Assembly: GCA_013813825.1 (NCBI GenBank)
Contig: JACCRA010000184.1
Coordinates: 1-6,837, forward strand
Direction: 5' to 3'
Source of the DNA: Pyrinomonadaceae bacterium
GTDB lineage: Bacteria; Acidobacteriota; Blastocatellia; Pyrinomonadales; Pyrinomonadaceae
Length of the DNA: 6,837 bases
Below are positions 5,353-6,837 of this stretch, one piece after another. The position numbers were made by a program, and so were the translations under genes. A model generated the notes under the pieces. It ran no database searches and was not told the DNA's origin. It worked only from the letters and a program-made list of their open reading frames with translations. The first letter of the stretch is position 1. The number at the start of each line of letters is the position of its first letter.

Positions 5353-6048
5353 CTACGGGCGGGCGGCCGAGGCGGTCGCCGGCTTTAGGCGGTTGTATTC
5401 GGCGATGAATTCGCGGGTCACGTCCACACTGGGTCCGACATAGACGAACGCCTCTGCCATGCGGCTGACATCAATGATCACAGAGATGCCGCGCTGCTGT
5501 GCGAACGCTTGCATGGTGGTGAAGACATCTTCCTGCAACGGCCCCAGCACTTCCGCCAGACGCTTTTGCCCGGCGTTCTGCAGATCTTCTGCCTTACGGT
5601 CAATGTCTTTCTTCATCTGTTCGGCCTGCTCGACTTTCTGCTGGGTGGCGGCCGGTGCGGCGACTTGCTGCGTCTTGCGGATGTCTTCAACCAGCGCCTC
5701 GTAGCGCTTTTTCATATTCTCAATATCATCACCCATCGGCTTGAACTGCGTGCTGACGCTTTTGAAGGCGTTGACGACGCGAGTAATGCCTTCTTTCTCG
5801 TCGCCGAAGGCACGCGAGTCGATGATAGCGACTTTGCCGGCGAGGTTAGCGCCGGCAGTGGTGACGGCCGGTTGGCCGGTGTTAGTGGCGGGCGGACGGG
5901 CAGCAGCGGGAGACGGCGTAGCTGCTGTGGTGGCGGCCGGACGCGCGGGGGCGCCGGCGGCCGGGCGCGTCTGTGCGAAAGTCGGGAGGGCGGTCATCAC
6001 TAATGCCGCGAGCACGATGGCGGCGCTCATCAAACGAAATTGTCTCAT
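5353..6048 (-). CDS. skp: OmpH/Skp-family periplasmic chaperone
   Basis: Skp-type chaperones form trimers in the periplasm that hold unfolded outer-membrane proteins and hand them to the BAM complex. The 231-residue product starts with a clear signal peptide, MRQFRLMSAAIVLAALVMTA, ending at LPTFA (cleavage after about residue 25). A Pro/Ala/Thr-rich linker at about 26-70 follows. The OmpH core begins with the strand KVAIIDS (72-78), continues as a charged coiled coil (about 85-185, containing NMKKRYEAL and EQMKKDIDRKAEDL), and closes with the strand ISVIIDVSRM and the YVGPSVDVTREFIAEYNRL end typical of the family. Its position after bamA supports the call. Two earlier in-frame starts exist (GTG 6114, ATG 6093), but only the ATG at 6048 places the hydrophobic core properly; an AAGAAAG precedes it and AAGGAG lies 16 nt upstream. 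The linker makes it longer than E. coli Skp (161 residues). Confidence 0.88.
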   Translation of the reverse strand: MRQFRLMSAAIVLAALVMTALPTFAQTRPAAGAPARPAATTAATPSPAAARPPATNTGQPAVTTAGANLAGKVAIIDSRAFGDEKEGITRVVNAFKSVSTQFKPMGDDIENMKKRYEALVEDIRKTQQVAAPAATQQKVEQAEQMKKDIDRKAEDLQNAGQKRLAEVLGPLQEDVFTTMQAFAQQRGISVIIDVSRMAEAFVYVGPSVDVTREFIAEYNRLKPATASAARP

Positions 6049-6162
6049 GATCTTTCTTGTACTGCTCCTTAAACAGTTAAAAGGACGGCGCATTATCGCG
6101 TCAGTCTCCAACACTCTCGACGATCAGTTGTGCGCCGCGCCCGGTAGTTTACTCTTGACGGT
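6049..6162 (-). other. bamA-skp intergenic gap, possible weak internal promoter
   Basis: Unlike the later junctions, this 114-bp gap has no heptad array. On the minus strand it carries GATAAT (6092-6097), a five-of-six match to a -10 box, about 40 nt before the skp ATG, with a poor -35 (TCGAGA) at 17 bp. An imperfect palindrome, CCTTAAAC...TTAAAAGG, lies at 6067-6084. The evidence is too weak to call a promoter firmly; skp may simply be read from the bamA transcript. Confidence 0.25.
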
Positions 6163-6837
6163 TTAAAAAGTCCGCCCGATGCTGAAGCGAAATACGCTCC
6201 TCTTTTCGTTAAAGAACAACGGCACCTCGTCGCTGACGCCGGTGCGCGCGTTCGGGTTATAAGCGTAAATCAGTCTAAATGGCACGTTGACGACCGGCAG
6301 TTGCACGCGCACCTCCGCGCCGAGGCTGGAGCGGAAGTCGCCGATCTTGTCAAAGACGGCCTGCGAGAGCCTGACCGCCGTGTTGGTCTGCGCCTCGCCG
6401 CGCAAGTACACTTGCTGAAAGCCGAAGGGCAACAGCGTATTCGGATCGAGGGGCGAAATGCCGCGGGCACTGTTCAACTCGTCGGCCGTCACTAGCCGGT
6501 TGTCACGCGCGACCAAGCCAAGCTCAAAGCCGAAAATCGGCGGCCCGTTGATCGCCAGATTCGGGTTAGCTGCAAACGCCAGCACGCTCAAATTGTTGCG
6601 CCCCGCCCCGAGAGTTTGCAAAAACGGCTGGTCGGCATTAAACGTCGAAGAGAAAATCTGATCCTGAGTGTTCCGCAAATTGAAAGCCGAACCGATGTCG
6701 GCGAACGCCGCCAAGCTGACAGGGCCGAAGATCGGCACACGGTACTCAAAGTTCCCCAACAGTTGGGTGTCCGCTCCGACCGGCTGAAAGCCGGTCGAGA
6801 GAGCTTGCGGGTTCGGGCCGTTCGGGCCGTTAAAGAC
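6163..6837 (-). CDS. bamA: BamA, C-terminal part of the outer-membrane beta barrel (5' end outside window)
   Basis: The frame is open through the right edge; 224 codons plus the stop are visible. BamA is the central barrel of the BAM complex that folds and inserts outer-membrane proteins. The visible part reads DTQLLGNFEYRVPIFGPVSL followed by AAFADIGSAFN, the conserved strand and turn of Omp85 barrels. Near the end come LGAEVRVQLPVVNVPFRLIY and AYNPNARTG, also characteristic of BamA. The protein ends RFSIGRTF; the terminal Phe after alternating residues is the usual outer-membrane beta signal. POTRA domains are expected beyond the window. A TamA-like Omp85 protein is the alternative, but the adjacent skp, fabZ and lpxA favour BamA. 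The stop (TAA) lies 114 bp before the skp ATG. Confidence 0.9.
   Translation of the reverse strand, partial: VFNGPNGPNPQALSTGFQPVGADTQLLGNFEYRVPIFGPVSLAAFADIGSAFNLRNTQDQIFSSTFNADQPFLQTLGAGRNNLSVLAFAANPNLAINGPPIFGFELGLVARDNRLVTADELNSARGISPLDPNTLLPFGFQQVYLRGEAQTNTAVRLSQAVFDKIGDFRSSLGAEVRVQLPVVNVPFRLIYAYNPNARTGVSDEVPLFFNEKRSVFRFSIGRTF

Noticed and set aside
5509..6003. Plus-strand 164-codon open frame
   Set aside because: Antisense to skp; the Gly/Arg-rich end is the complement of the Pro/Ala linker.

Overview
The window comes from a GC-rich Gram-negative bacterium. It carries part of an outer-membrane assembly and lipid A operon: BamA, a Skp/OmpH-like chaperone, FabZ, LpxA and LpxI, all on the minus strand. 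The gene mix and protein style would suit an Acidobacteriota-type genome (perhaps Blastocatellia). That placement is an impression only, because no taxonomic marker is present.

Layout from left to right. Positions 1-320 (minus) hold the N-terminal two-thirds of a YciA-type hotdog acyl-CoA thioesterase that runs off the left edge. Positions 321-783 are a divergent intergenic region with no convincing gene; a consensus -10 box for the rightward gene lies near its right end. Positions 784-2853 (plus) encode a secreted M1-aminopeptidase-fold protein with three C-terminal TPRs. Its zinc ligands, catalytic Tyr and GAMEN Glu are all substituted, so it reads as a pseudo-peptidase. A 17-bp perfect palindrome at 2879-2914 with A and T tracts is a bidirectional terminator between this gene and the convergent operon. 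Positions 2989-6837 (minus, transcribed right to left) hold bamA (3' part), skp/ompH, fabZ, lpxA and lpxI.

The operon genes belong together functionally. BamA inserts outer-membrane barrels and Skp escorts unfolded barrels across the periplasm. FabZ makes enoyl-ACP in fatty-acid synthesis and draws on the same 3-hydroxyacyl-ACP pool that LpxA uses to start lipid A synthesis. LpxI later hydrolyses UDP-2,3-diacylglucosamine. The classical order has lpxD between skp and fabZ and lpxB after lpxA; both are absent from these positions.

The most unusual feature is non-coding. Each of the three junctions skp/fabZ, fabZ/lpxA and lpxA/lpxI is filled almost exactly, from stop codon to start codon, by an inverted pair of heptanucleotide arrays. 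The heptad sequence differs at each junction, but the architecture is the same: purine-rich array just after the stop, spacer, complementary pyrimidine-rich array ending 0-4 nt before the next start. None of these three starts has a Shine-Dalgarno sequence in the usual place. The pattern also argues that lpxI begins at a TTG (3816) rather than at the upstream ATG (3876).
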